Assembly (NCBI GenBank): GCA_963205185.1
Contig: CAUJHZ010000070.1
Span: forward strand, 1-64,000
Length of the DNA: 64,000 bases
Direction of reading: 5' to 3'
Origin: Planctomycetota bacterium
GTDB lineage: Bacteria; Planctomycetota; Phycisphaerae; Phycisphaerales; UBA5793
Translations under genes and position numbers: made by a program
Notes under the pieces: generated by a model
Database searches by the model: none
Told to the model about the DNA's origin: nothing
The model's input: only the letters and a program-made list of their open reading frames with translations
Part shown: positions 1-8,104 of the stretch, in pieces
How the letters are laid out: every line of letters begins with the position of its first letter
Numbering within the stretch: position 1 is the first letter of the stretch

Positions 1-75
1 TTTTCGCCGTGGTTTGACGGGAATGATGGGCTCGATCAGGTTCCACAGTTCATCATCGAGAAGCGGCTTGGCCAT
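1..75 (-). CDS. IS5-family transposase, N-terminal fragment (runs off the window edge)
   Basis: The frame starts at an ATG at 75 and stays open to the edge, giving 25 residues that begin MAKPLLDDELWNLIEPIIP. This matches the DUF4096-type N-terminus of IS5-group transposases (typically M-x-x-x-L-L-x-D-E-x-W-x-x-I-x-P). Only the start of the gene is visible, so it cannot be told whether the element is intact. The insertion-sequence end should lie to the right of position 75, but I could not define a terminal inverted repeat without the other end. The IS explains the gene-poor, repeat-rich stretch that follows. Confidence 0.75.
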   Translation of the reverse strand, partial: MAKPLLDDELWNLIEPIIPVKPRRK

Positions 76-190
76 GTGCGTGCCTCCTTGCACTGCACGG
101 CACTTAGCAAGCCGCGTGCCATTGTGTTAGGGGCTCTTAGCCGGAGACCCTGCCGCTGCGCCAGGAGCGCCTCGGAAGAGTCTCTCGTGT

Positions 191-390
191 CGCGGGAGGC
201 CCGTATTCTGCCCCGGAGCCGCTCCGCGTGCGCCGGAGGTTCTTATTCGTCGCGGGAGAGTCTCCCCGTGCGCCGGAGATCCTTATTCGTCGCCGGAGAC
301 TCTAAATCGTCGCCGGAGACTCTAATTCTGCGCCGGAGACTCTAAATCGTCGCGGGAGACTCTTATTCTGCGCCGGAGATGCTTCTGGGC
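191..390. repeat. 20-bp direct tandem repeat, ten units
   Basis: Ten consecutive 20-bp units keep exact register from 191 to 390. The approximate consensus is CGCCGGAGACTCTWATTCKG. Units at 291, 311 and 331 are nearly identical; the outer ones have drifted, and two more degenerate units may lie at 139-190. The period is not a multiple of three and no flanking gene reads through convincingly, so it is probably noncoding. It lies about 115 bp from the visible transposase start. There are no spacers, so this is not a CRISPR array. Confidence 0.9.
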
Positions 391-711
391 GCATTTCTGT
401 GCCATTTTGAGCCTCTTTGCCGCCATGTGCTGGATTGCCGCGCTCCGCGGGCCGACGTTGCGGTATGCCGATGACGGCGTGACACGGCGATGGACGGGGG
501 TCGATAGCGCGACATCGCGTCTTCGCGACTCCCCCTCGTCCATTCACCCCATCACCCCGTCATGGCCTCACGCCGCCGCGTCATCAGTGGGTACGACCCG
601 GCCCAGCGACGATGAGCGATTCAGTTCGCAGACCATCTGTCAGGCCCCAGCAGATCCCGCAGACGATCACGCGATGCGTGCGTTGCGATCCGATCGCGGG
701 TAGCATACAGC
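391..711. other. Intergenic stretch, no gene seen
   Basis: About 320 bp between the tandem repeat and the next gene. Short open frames exist on both strands, but their translations are low-complexity and Arg/Ser/Pro-rich, as expected of chance frames in GC-rich DNA. No ribosome-binding site, tRNA-like fold or terminator was recognised. Confidence 0.5.
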
Positions 712-1232
712 ATGAGTGATGATCGCGCAGACGCGAAGGAAGCTGCCATTGAGATTCCGCTGAACAAGGTCGCAGTGGCTTCCTTTGTGGTATTTGCCGT
801 CTTCATGACGGCTGCCGGCATCTGGATGATCATCGTGGCTTCAAGCCTCGTGTTCTGGGCGATCGGCGTCATTGGCGGCGTGTTCTTCGGCTGCTTCACC
901 GTTTTGGCGGTGGCCCGGCTGTGGGACTCGCTGCCGGGCCTGACCATTGACTCACTTGGAATCTCGACCGTTCGAGTCTGGTCTATGCCGGACGCGTCCA
1001 GTGGGACGAGGTACTTTCGATCAGGCCGACTCGTATGTACGGTCAGAAGATGTTTGTATTCGTGTTGCGCGACCACAAGGCCTTCTGCGCACGGTTCAGC
1101 GGGATTACTCGGCTTGGCTTCGCCGTCAATCCCTGGATTACAGGCGGGTCGTTCGCCGTGTCATCGCAATTGCTCCAAATTGACTCCGCGAGTCTCGCCG
1201 ATCTTCTCTTGACAAGTAGCCCCGGACCGTAG
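712..1232 (+). pseudogene. STM3941-like membrane protein gene broken by a frameshift
   Basis: The first frame (ATG at 712) encodes about 84 good residues: a polar start, two hydrophobic segments (about residues 24-45 and 48-68), then PGLTIDSLGI. It then turns into Arg/Ser/Cys-rich nonsense. A second frame in register with 966 continues the expected sequence, beginning DRSSLVYAGRVQWDEVLSI and ending at the stop at 1232. Joined, the two parts give about 172 residues, the usual size of STM3941-type proteins, which have two membrane helices followed by a PH-like domain with a G-x-I-x-W-x-D motif. The break is at about 961-966 and is repaired by adding one base. It could be a real inactivating mutation or a sequencing error. 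Confidence 0.65.
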
Positions 1233-1342
1233 CGTCGGGAGGGCGGCAGTTCCCTCGGCTCGGACTTGGCACAAGTTTCACGCACAGCCCGACGGCTCGT
1301 CAACACAAAACCGCCGCGCGGCGACACCTCGTACCATCCCGC

Positions 1343-1867
1343 ATGCCAACCGTCATCCACCAGATGCTGCGCGGCCAGTACGAAGCCGCCCTGTCCATGT
1401 TCAAGGACGCCCTCGCCTCGTGCCCGGCCGAGCACTGGGAGAGGAAGGTGGCCAACTACCCGGTCGGCGTCGTCGCGCTCCACACGCTGATGTGGACCGA
1501 TGTCTACCTCGGCCGCAGCGGGAAGGAGTTCGTGTCGCACGAGTTCGTGATGGAGGGTCGCGGCCGGCCGTTTGGTCAGCCGCTGCCCGAGGGCGAACTG
1601 CCGCCGGGGCTGAGGCAGTCGCGGGCGCTTGAATACGCCGACTACTGCCTGGCGAAGGTGCGCCGCGTGCTCGCGGAAGAGAGTGAGGCGGACCTGGCGG
1701 GCGAGAGCGGCTTCGGCCGACCCTTCAGCCGCGCCGAGATGCACCTCTACAACATCCGCCACATCCAGCACCACACGGGCGCTCTGTCCGCCCACATCCG
1801 CCGCCTCGTTCCCAAGTTTCCCGAGGAGGGCATGGGCTGGATCAGCAGCGGGACGGTGCGCGAGTGA
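1343..1867 (+). CDS. DinB family protein
   Basis: A 174-residue cytoplasmic protein. DinB/YfiT proteins are four-helix bundles that often bind a metal through three His residues and mostly act as thiol-dependent transferases or stress proteins. Candidate ligands are His47 in ALHTLMW and the cluster NIRHIQHHTGAL near residue 137, the typical C-terminal DinB motif. The length is normal for the family. It stands alone, followed by a 130-bp gap and a convergent gene. The substrate cannot be inferred. Confidence 0.75.
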   Translation: MPTVIHQMLRGQYEAALSMFKDALASCPAEHWERKVANYPVGVVALHTLMWTDVYLGRSGKEFVSHEFVMEGRGRPFGQPLPEGELPPGLRQSRALEYADYCLAKVRRVLAEESEADLAGESGFGRPFSRAEMHLYNIRHIQHHTGALSAHIRRLVPKFPEEGMGWISSGTVRE

Positions 1868-1995
1868 GAGTCGATGCCGGTTGCTGATGCCTCTTGCGCA
1901 GGTTTGCAGCGCCTCGCCCGGCCTGAAGATCCCCCTCCAACCCCGGTGGGATGCGCTCCCAAGGCGTCGCTTATCCCACCTGCGCCATCACGCCC

Positions 1996-2319
1996 TTACT
2001 CTTCAACCGGCAGTCCCGCTTCCTGCCATGCATCGACCCCGCCCTTGAGGGCTTTGGTGTTCGTGTAGCCGCGATTGTGGTACTGTTCTGCCCGACCGGC
2101 AGAGGTGTGCTCCTCCTGTCACGCGCAGTAGAAGATGATCTCCTGGTCTTTGCGGATGGAGTCGGCCTGCGATTCGAAATCCTGCAGCGACATCGCCCCC
2201 TGCAGGTGGTTCTGCTCGAACTTTCCCGGCTCATCGTAAGCGCACACGAGCACAGCCGCGCCGGACTGCACATCCCGCCGCGCCTGATTGACATCGATCC
2301 GCTCTGCGTGGTATGCCAT
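1996..2319 (-). CDS. Rhodanese-like protein with a probable selenocysteine (in-frame TGA)
   Basis: ATG at 2319 follows AAGGAG at good spacing. Codons 1-66 give a rhodanese-fold N-terminal half ending EIIFYCA. Codon 67 is TGA (2121-2119). Reading on in the same frame gives QEEHTSAGRAEQYHNRGYTN, then a KGGVDAW segment, and a TAA at 1996, making a complete single-domain rhodanese of 107 residues. KGG-(V/I)-x-x-W is the standard rhodanese C-terminal motif, so the part after TGA is under coding constraint. Cys65 is the expected catalytic Cys. Relatives I recall have Cys two positions later (CACPNEATSA-type), where this gene has TGA, giving a Cys-x-Sec redox motif. A hairpin suited to a bacterial SECIS follows. 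Standard gene callers would truncate this gene. Alternatives are a nonsense mutation or a Cys codon misread. No sel genes are in the window. Confidence 0.8.
2087..2103 (-). promoter_or_regulatory. Candidate bacterial SECIS hairpin
   Basis: Fifteen nucleotides after the TGA, the mRNA can form a perfect 6-bp stem TCTGCC/GGCAGA closing a five-base loop GGTCG. The Escherichia coli fdhF SECIS loop is GGUCU, beginning 18 nt after its UGA; here the loop begins 21 nt after. The position, the loop G residues and the GGUC core fit SelB recognition. I did not fold the RNA computationally, and any lower stem is uncertain. Confidence 0.6.
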
Positions 2320-2563
2320 GATGATCTCCTTTCCGGGCCGCGAGGCAGCCTTTGCGCGGCTGGAAGAGAATTATGATGGATGCACGTGAATCAGCGATGA
2401 GTTGCATGTGAGATCGGCTTCACATCCGAGCAGTGAAGCAATTGTCTGCTCCACGGCGAAGGCACGAAGGCGTGGCCCGCCGGTCGCAGAGCCTCCCTCT
2501 GGACCACGGCACCCGCTTGGACTCCGCCAGGCATGTCGCGCTGGCCGCGCTGTTTGCCATTCG

Positions 2564-2597
2564 GCCCTCACCCCAGCCCTCTCCCAAGGGGAGAGGG
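2564..2597. repeat. Interspersed GC-rich palindromic repeat
   Basis: A copy of the GCCCTCACCC-x-CCCTCTCCC motif followed by its own complement GGGGAGAGGG. Related copies lie at 50015-50306. It occupies part of the 307-bp gap 2320-2626, which otherwise holds only the start region of the upstream minus-strand gene and the leader of the next gene. Such elements are common between genes in GC-rich genomes and can form strong hairpins. Confidence 0.8.
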
Positions 2598-2626
2598 AGG
2601 CTGCGGACAGCGGCTAGGATTGTCCC

Positions 2627-3205
2627 ATGCCGCACAGCCCCAACGACATGATCGCCGCCGTGACTGTGTCGATGAAGAAGCGCACCGGCCGCACCGTCGA
2701 ACAGTGGGTCGCGCTGGTGAAGAAGAGCGGCGTCGATCCGCTGGATCAGAACGCGGTGCGCCGGTGGCTCAAGAGCGAGCACGATCTGCCGCAGAATTCG
2801 CGCTGGGCGATTGCCGATGCCGCCGCGCGGGCTGCGGGCTGGGAGCGGCCGGATGTGGAGCAGTACATCGATTCGCAGTACGCCGGCGACAAGGCGGCGC
2901 TGCGACCGATCTTTGACAAACTCCGCACGACCATCGAAGGCTTCGGCGATGACATCAGCGTCGAGGGGCGCTCATCCTACACGCCGTTCGTGCGCCGGCG
3001 GCAGTTCTGCGCCATCGCCGCGACGACGAAGACCCGCATCGACGTCGGGCTGAAGTACACCGATGCGCCCAGGTCCGCACTGCTCACTCCCGCCAAGGCG
3101 CCAGGCCAGGCGACGCACAAGTTGTCACTGACCAAGGCGTCGGAGATCAGCGCCGAGGTGAAGAAGCTGCTCAAGGTGGCGTACGAGCAGAGCAGCAGCG
3201 ACTGA
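2627..3205 (+). CDS. DUF4287 plus DUF5655 domain protein
   Basis: 192 residues. Residues about 8-60 match DUF4287 (SMKKRTGRTVEQWVALVKKSG followed by an RRWLK segment). Residues about 85-185 match DUF5655 (PIFDKLRTTIEGFGDDISVE, then RRRQFCAIAATTKTRIDVGL). Both domains are widespread in soil bacteria and have no assigned reaction. Ten bases separate it from the next gene, so they are probably cotranscribed. A later start at Met8 is possible. Confidence 0.8.
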   Translation: MPHSPNDMIAAVTVSMKKRTGRTVEQWVALVKKSGVDPLDQNAVRRWLKSEHDLPQNSRWAIADAAARAAGWERPDVEQYIDSQYAGDKAALRPIFDKLRTTIEGFGDDISVEGRSSYTPFVRRRQFCAIAATTKTRIDVGLKYTDAPRSALLTPAKAPGQATHKLSLTKASEISAEVKKLLKVAYEQSSSD

Positions 3206-3215
3206 GGAGGACGTC

Positions 3216-3809
3216 ATGACCGACGAATCCATGCAGGAAGCTATCGAAAGCGTGACTGGGCAGATTCGGCGCGAAGTGTTCGCTGCGTTCATGCCGCTGA
3301 ACGAGATTGTGCCGGCCGCTCTCGAGACGGTCGACGACGAGTGCGACACCGAGACGCTGCGGCCGATCGCGTCTCGCATCTTCGACGAGGTGCTTGCCGA
3401 GTACCGGTCACAGATGGCTGTGTGGCCCGGCGTGACCGACTGTGATCGTTTCGATGCAGCCTGTGAGGATCTTGAGGAGGCCGGTATCGTGTGCAGACAG
3501 AACTATCTCTGCTGCGGCACGTGCGGTTGCGGCGCGATTATGCAGGAGATGGAGGCCCAGCGAGACAGAGGGCGCGAGGTCGTCGGATACCTCTTCTACC
3601 ACGAGCAGGATACGGACGGCGCCCTGGACGGCGAGGGTGTCTATTTGAATTACGGCTCGGTCCTCCGGGGCGACGATGCCGCCGTTTCGATCGGCCACCA
3701 GATTGTCGCCGCGATGCGGGCGCGGGGACTGCGTGTGGTCTGGAACGGCTCGATCGAACAGCGAATCCACGTTGCACTCGACTGGAAGCGGCGAAGAGGC
3801 GATTGCTGA
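3216..3809 (+). CDS. DUF6891 family protein
   Basis: 197 residues, no signal peptide or membrane segment. A C-terminal region (about residues 75-195) matches DUF6891: a Cys cluster (NYLCCGTCGCG), GYLFYHEQDTDGA, a GVYLNYGS segment, GLRVVWNGS and RIHVALDW. The Cys cluster could bind metal, but this is unproven. A good AGGAGG precedes the ATG. Likely cotranscribed with the DUF4287 gene. Function unknown. Confidence 0.75.
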   Translation: MTDESMQEAIESVTGQIRREVFAAFMPLNEIVPAALETVDDECDTETLRPIASRIFDEVLAEYRSQMAVWPGVTDCDRFDAACEDLEEAGIVCRQNYLCCGTCGCGAIMQEMEAQRDRGREVVGYLFYHEQDTDGALDGEGVYLNYGSVLRGDDAAVSIGHQIVAAMRARGLRVVWNGSIEQRIHVALDWKRRRGDC

Positions 3810-3937
3810 TCCTGTGGGATGAGACGCGTCGATGACGATCGGCGTGCGCCGGTCGCCGATTCTCGTGCTCATCGAAGTCGCCAGGCGCTGGCGCAGTACA
3901 ACCCGCCGCACCGACGCCGCGGCGGTATGATCTCCGC

Positions 3938-4390
3938 ATGGCAAGGCGCATCATGTTCGGTGTGGCGGTGGTGATCGCCCTCTGCTGGGCCGCGAGTTAC
4001 TGGCGGCCGGGCACGCGGCGGCCGATGGGTGATTTGAATCGCGTGCAACTCATCGATGGCGCGATCGTCTGGACCAGCCGGCCGCTGGGCGGCAGTCGCA
4101 TTCTGTACAACGGCTCGCAGCGGTTTCTCCGCACGTTGTGGTGGACGGACTGGTCGTTCACCGGCGCGCGGCTGACGGCGGGCGCAACGACGACCAGCGC
4201 GTATGTGTTGCCGCTCTGGCTGCCACTGCTGGGCGCAGTCGGCGTGGCGATGCTGCTGCCGCGGGGCGGATTTGCTGCGGGCCGTTGTGCGGCCTGCGGC
4301 TACGACCTGCGCGGCGCGGCGCACCCGGCGTGCCCGGAATGCGGCGGGCGGGTCGACGACCGGAGTACCGCGTCTGGAGGAGCGGCGTGA
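3938..4390 (+). CDS. Small membrane protein with C-terminal zinc ribbon
   Basis: 150 residues: an N-terminal hydrophobic helix (about 4-20), an extracytoplasmic-looking middle, a second helix (about 87-108), then a short zinc ribbon with CAACGYDLRG and CPECGG supplying two Cys pairs. This helix-plus-ribbon arrangement recurs many times in Phycisphaerae genomes and is a taxonomic hint. Its role is unknown. The stop overlaps the next gene's start (GTGA), so translation is coupled. Confidence 0.75.
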   Translation: MARRIMFGVAVVIALCWAASYWRPGTRRPMGDLNRVQLIDGAIVWTSRPLGGSRILYNGSQRFLRTLWWTDWSFTGARLTAGATTTSAYVLPLWLPLLGAVGVAMLLPRGGFAAGRCAACGYDLRGAAHPACPECGGRVDDRSTASGGAA

Positions 4391-4920
4391 ATCACAGCAC
4401 TGCATTTGTGCTCATCGACTGCCAGGTCGGCCTGCTCGAAGGCGACTGGCCCGTCGTCGGCGTTGCAACGCTTCTCCCGCGCTGGGTCGATCTTCTCAAG
4501 CGCGCCCGAGCCGCGGGCGTTCCCGTCATATTCGTCCGCCACGGCGAAGGGCCCGACACGCCGCTGGAGCACGGCACGTCGGGCTGGCAGCTGCATCCCG
4601 CGATCGGCGCCCACGCGGACGATGCGTACTTTGACAAGACCACCTGCGACACGTTCGCCTCCACGCCGCTCGCCGAGGAGTTGGAGAACCGCGGCATCAA
4701 TCATCTCATCATCGCCGGCCTCGAAGGGCCGCACTGCGTTCGCGCCACGACGCTGGGCGCGCTGCAGCGCGGCCTGAAAGTGACGCTCATCAAAGACGGC
4801 CACGGCACGTACAACAGCGAAACGCAGACCGCCGAGCAGATCACCCGGGCGATCAACGAAGAGCTTTCCGATCGCGTGACACTTGTTGCGGCGGCGGATG
4901 TCCGCTTCGATGCACCATGA
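4387..4920 (+). CDS. Isochorismatase-family cysteine hydrolase
   Basis: The frame is open further upstream, but GTG at 4387 overlaps the upstream stop and begins exactly where the domain begins (VNHSTAFVLIDCQVG), giving 177 residues. The triad is visible: Asp11 in LIDCQVG, Lys in FDKTTCDTF, and the nucleophile Cys in GLEGPHCVRAT. The family hydrolyses amides or vinyl ethers (nicotinamidase, isochorismatase and others); the substrate cannot be assigned here. Start and stop overlap both neighbours. Confidence 0.85.
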   Translation: MNHSTAFVLIDCQVGLLEGDWPVVGVATLLPRWVDLLKRARAAGVPVIFVRHGEGPDTPLEHGTSGWQLHPAIGAHADDAYFDKTTCDTFASTPLAEELENRGINHLIIAGLEGPHCVRATTLGALQRGLKVTLIKDGHGTYNSETQTAEQITRAINEELSDRVTLVAAADVRFDAP

Positions 4921-5429
4921 ACCCTCTGCGCACCTACGACTATCTCGTCCTCGCTCGCGGCCGGCTCTTCGGTGCCGTGCGCCTGCTCAGCGACGAGCAG
5001 TACCGCCGGAGATTTCCCATCGGCCCGGGCTCGCTTGCCGCGGTGCTCACTCACACCTTCATCAGTGAGTGGTATTACATCGAGCGGCTTCAGGAGCGTG
5101 CGGTGCCGGAGTACAGCGCGTGGGAGATCCGGGATGAGAATCCGCCGGTATTCGCCGTGCTCGAAGCGAAATGGAGCGAACAGGCCGGCCGGACGCGCAC
5201 GGCGATCGAGCGCGAGCGCAACTGGGATCGGGTGATCGAGTATCGCGCGCTCGCTCCCGATGAACCGCCGACGATTGTGTCCGCCAGCGCCGGCGATATC
5301 TTCATCCAGCTGGCGCTGCACGAGGTTCACCACCGGGCCCAGGCGCTCAACATCCTGCGCCAGCTCGGTTCGCCAATCAAGGATGACATCGACTTCAACG
5401 CCCTCATGTATCAGCGTCGCAAGGGCTGA
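4917..5429 (+). CDS. DinB family protein
   Basis: 170 residues, starting in an ATGA overlap with the hydrolase. Metal-ligand candidates are His46 in VLTHTFISEWYY and the pair in LALHEVHHRAQALNILRQLG, the usual DinB C-terminal motif. It is only distantly similar to the DinB protein at 1343, so it is not a recent duplicate. Coupling to an isochorismatase-type hydrolase suggests shared regulation, not a known pathway. Confidence 0.8.
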   Translation: MNPLRTYDYLVLARGRLFGAVRLLSDEQYRRRFPIGPGSLAAVLTHTFISEWYYIERLQERAVPEYSAWEIRDENPPVFAVLEAKWSEQAGRTRTAIERERNWDRVIEYRALAPDEPPTIVSASAGDIFIQLALHEVHHRAQALNILRQLGSPIKDDIDFNALMYQRRKG

Positions 5430-5463
5430 TCGCTGGCCGAAGTTTGCCGGGAGCCGCCGCCAT

Positions 5464-5943
5464 ATGAAGAAGACCAGACCCGCCGCCGATCCCGACGCGT
5501 ACGTCGCCGCACTCGACGGCTGGCGGCTGTCGCGCGTCAGGTCGCTGCGCACGGCGGTGCGCAACGCGGCGCCAGGGCTCGAGGAAGTCATCAAGTGGGG
5601 GCACCTCGTGTATTTCAGCAACGGTCCGGTGCTGCTCATCCGCGCGGAGGATGAGCGCGTGCTGTTTGGCTTCTGGCGCGGCAGGAGGCTCAACGAGATT
5701 GAGCCGCGCCTCAAGGGCGGCGGCAAATACGAGATGGCCACGCTGGAGATGCGGCAGGAAACGAAGATCGACGCTGCAACGGTGCGCCGCCTGGTGAAGC
5801 GGGCCGTGGCGCTCAACAGCGAACTCGGCAACCCGCAGGCGGCCGCGCAGACGAAGAAGACGGAAGGCGGATCGACGGCCGGCCGCACACGAGATGCATC
5901 GGCAAAGCGCGCGTCGAGTGGCGCGCGGGCAAGACCTGGCTAG
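5464..5943 (+). CDS. DUF1801 (YdhG-like) protein
   Basis: 159 residues from ATG at 5464. The domain is recognisable from RSLRTAVRNAAPGLEEVIKW, GHLVYFSNGPVLL, and the stretch ending KYEMATLEM. DUF1801 proteins are small cytoplasmic alpha/beta proteins of uncertain, possibly binding, function. The last 35 residues are a basic Ala/Arg/Lys-rich tail that could contact nucleic acid. It lies 34 bp after the DinB gene. Confidence 0.75.
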   Translation: MKKTRPAADPDAYVAALDGWRLSRVRSLRTAVRNAAPGLEEVIKWGHLVYFSNGPVLLIRAEDERVLFGFWRGRRLNEIEPRLKGGGKYEMATLEMRQETKIDAATVRRLVKRAVALNSELGNPQAAAQTKKTEGGSTAGRTRDASAKRASSGARARPG

Positions 5944-5963
5944 AGTGTGACTGAACCAAGGTC

Positions 5964-6482
5964 ATGCAGTTCATAGCCATCATCCTCCTCTCGATCGGCG
6001 CCGCGGTCGGTTATGGCATCATTCACGATCAAATCACCGCGCGCATCTGCGTCGAGTATTTCACCATCGGCCACCCGCCTGTCTTCAGTACGGACGATCC
6101 GACGCTGCTCGGAATCGGCTGGGGGATCATCGCGACGTGGTGGATGGGCGCACTTCTCGGCCTGCCCCTGGCTGTGGCCGCCCGCGTGGGGAAGCGGGCG
6201 AAACTCGATGCGCGGCAACTGCTGCGGCCAATCGGCGCGCTGCTGCTCATCATGGCCGTATGCGCGATCGCAGCCGGCGCGATCGGCTGGTTCGTCGCAG
6301 CCAGTGGTTGGATGATCCTGGTCGAACCGCTCGCCTCGCGCATTCCGGCGGAGAAGCACGTCGCGTTCCTGATTGACGGCTGGGCGCACAGCGCCAGTTA
6401 TGCCGTCGGCTTCTTCGGTGGCGTGTGGCTGATCATCGCGACGTTTCGCCGCCGGGCGCGGATGGCAAGGGCGGACTTGTGA
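5964..6482 (+). CDS. Conserved membrane protein
   Basis: 172 residues with four predicted helices (about 1-20, 45-70, 86-112 and 134-158). The segment ITARICVEYFTIGHPPVF between helices 1 and 2 is shared with a family of bacterial membrane proteins of unknown function. It converges with the next gene. Confidence 0.6.
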   Translation: MQFIAIILLSIGAAVGYGIIHDQITARICVEYFTIGHPPVFSTDDPTLLGIGWGIIATWWMGALLGLPLAVAARVGKRAKLDARQLLRPIGALLLIMAVCAIAAGAIGWFVAASGWMILVEPLASRIPAEKHVAFLIDGWAHSASYAVGFFGGVWLIIATFRRRARMARADL

Positions 6483-6527
6483 GAGCAGTTGTCGATCCGC
6501 GGTTGGATACTCGCACCGCCGGCGCGC

Positions 6528-7280
6528 TCATTCATGTTCTTCATCTTCCCGTTCCCGATCGATCTCACCGATCGGACGACTGGCGCGCTCATGTTCGGAC
6601 TCACCGAATTGCAGTGCGGTGTCGAGCACTGGAATCCTCGCGGTCTGTGTCGCCGGGTCGTATCGCGCCAGCAGCATCGCGATCCAGCCCAGCGTGAGAA
6701 GCACCATCACGGCGCCCGCCAGTGGCCTCGCTGAGCGAATTGCGGCCGACGCATCCGCGAATCTGAAGCCGTGCACCATACTTGCAGCGATGTTCTCGCG
6801 ATGCCGCACACTGTGGAGAGCGATGCCCAGAAGGTGACTCACGACGACCGCGAGCATGAGGTATGCCAGCACTTCGTGTACCTCTTTCACGCCTTCGTTA
6901 CCCATGCCCAGCAGGATCCCCGTCGCGGTCAGAGCCGCCACAATCAGCGCCATCGCCAGGGCTGCGTACGCTGAGCCTGGATTGGCGCCGACGTAGGATC
7001 TGGCCCGTCCAGTCAATGCGCCGACGAGGTAAGTCACAAGCGAGCGCGGGCTGAAGGCGAGCGAGCCGAAACGAGCGTAGCGCGTGCCGATGAACGCCCA
7101 GATCACGCGCAACACGACGAGAAACATGAGCACCAGCCCGATGATCGCGTGATAGGGAAACACGGGGCTGTCTTCATCGAGACCCAGGGCAATGATCGCC
7201 GCGGCCGCGAATCCGGCTGCAAAGAGCCAGTGGAACAGTCGCACGGGAAGATCCCAGACAAGCGCGCGAGACGGATTCAT
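6528..7280 (-). CDS. Cytochrome b561-type membrane protein
   Basis: ATG at 7280 has GGAGG seven bases upstream and is preferred over an ATG 21 bases earlier. The 250-residue protein begins VWDLPVRLFHWLFA, the first-helix haem-ligand signature of cytochrome b561 / Ni-Fe hydrogenase cytochrome b subunits. Further His pairs sit in later helices (FPYHAIIG, KEVHEVLAYLMLAVVVSHLLGIALHS). Four to five membrane segments. The acidic C-terminal tail is unusual. It probably carries electrons between the quinone pool and an unidentified partner; no c-type cytochrome gene is next to it. Confidence 0.8.
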   Translation of the reverse strand: MNPSRALVWDLPVRLFHWLFAAGFAAAAIIALGLDEDSPVFPYHAIIGLVLMFLVVLRVIWAFIGTRYARFGSLAFSPRSLVTYLVGALTGRARSYVGANPGSAYAALAMALIVAALTATGILLGMGNEGVKEVHEVLAYLMLAVVVSHLLGIALHSVRHRENIAASMVHGFRFADASAAIRSARPLAGAVMVLLTLGWIAMLLARYDPATQTARIPVLDTALQFGESEHERASRPIGEIDREREDEEHE

Positions 7281-7488
7281 GACTGAACCTCCCTCTCGCA
7301 CTTATACGGTACGGGCGGGCTTGAGTGAACGGGGAAATGGCCCCCTTTGCTCGTATCGCTTTGCGGCATCAACCGGTTGCTTCCTTCAGCGTGGAACCTG
7401 CCCGCCCACCACGAACGGGGGGATCTCATCGCCGGCCCGCGCGCCTGGGCGCTGGGGCGCCAACCTCGAAAAGGAGAGAATCACGGCC

Positions 7489-7983
7489 ATGGTCAGACCA
7501 TCGATCGTTCCGTGTCTCTGGTTCGACAAACAGGCCGAACAGGCGGCGAAGTTCTACACGTCGATCTTTCCCAACTCGCGCATCGGCGCGATCAGCCGCT
7601 ACAGCGAGGCCGGCAAGGAGATCCACGGCCGCGAGCCGGGCTCAGTGCTCACCGTTGCGTTCACGCTCAGCGGGCAGGAGTTCATCGCGCTCAACGGCGG
7701 GCCGCAGTTCAAGTTCAACGAATCGATCTCATTTCAGATCATGTGCGATGATCAGAATGAGGTTGATCACTACTGGGAGCGCCTCAACGAAGGCGGCGTG
7801 CCCGAGGCGCAGCAGTGCGGCTGGCTCAAGGACAAGTTCGGCGTCTCCTGGCAGATCGTGCCGCGCCGCTTCATGGAACTCATCACCGATCCGGACAAGG
7901 CCAGGGCGGAACGCGCTTTTCTCTCGATCATGGATATGAAGAAGCTGGACATCGCGGCGATCGACAAAGCCGCAGCAGGGTGA
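7489..7983 (+). CDS. VOC family protein (PhnB / 3-demethylubiquinone methyltransferase-like)
   Basis: 164 residues. ATG at 7489 follows AAGGAGAG. PCLWFDKQAEQAAKFYTSIF, FIALNGGPQFKFNESISF and GWLKDKFGVSWQIVP are typical of the PhnB/YjdN branch of the vicinal-oxygen-chelate superfamily, usually annotated as 3-demethylubiquinone-9 3-methyltransferase-like although no methyltransferase fold is present. Reaction unknown. Monocistronic by spacing. Confidence 0.85.
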   Translation: MVRPSIVPCLWFDKQAEQAAKFYTSIFPNSRIGAISRYSEAGKEIHGREPGSVLTVAFTLSGQEFIALNGGPQFKFNESISFQIMCDDQNEVDHYWERLNEGGVPEAQQCGWLKDKFGVSWQIVPRRFMELITDPDKARAERAFLSIMDMKKLDIAAIDKAAAG

Positions 7984-8104
7984 GAGGAAGGCATCGAGGC
8001 GGCGAGCAAGCGAAGCGGCGCGTGCTGCGAAACAGTGAGTCTCTCCACGTTGTGTCTTCTGCCTCTTTGAGGCAACGCCGCATTCCGTTAGAATCTGGTC
8101 GCTG

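Noticed and set aside
191-390. CRISPR-like array
   Set aside because: The 20-bp units are contiguous with no spacers, and no cas genes are near.
407-703. Open frame of 98 codons after the tandem repeat
   Set aside because: Low-complexity Arg/Ser/Pro-rich translation, no ribosome-binding site, no recognisable motif.
2104-2118. Alternative SECIS stem directly after the TGA (CAG-G-AGG pairing with CCTCTG)
   Set aside because: Needs a bulge, lies too close to the UGA, and competes with the better hairpin at 2087-2103.
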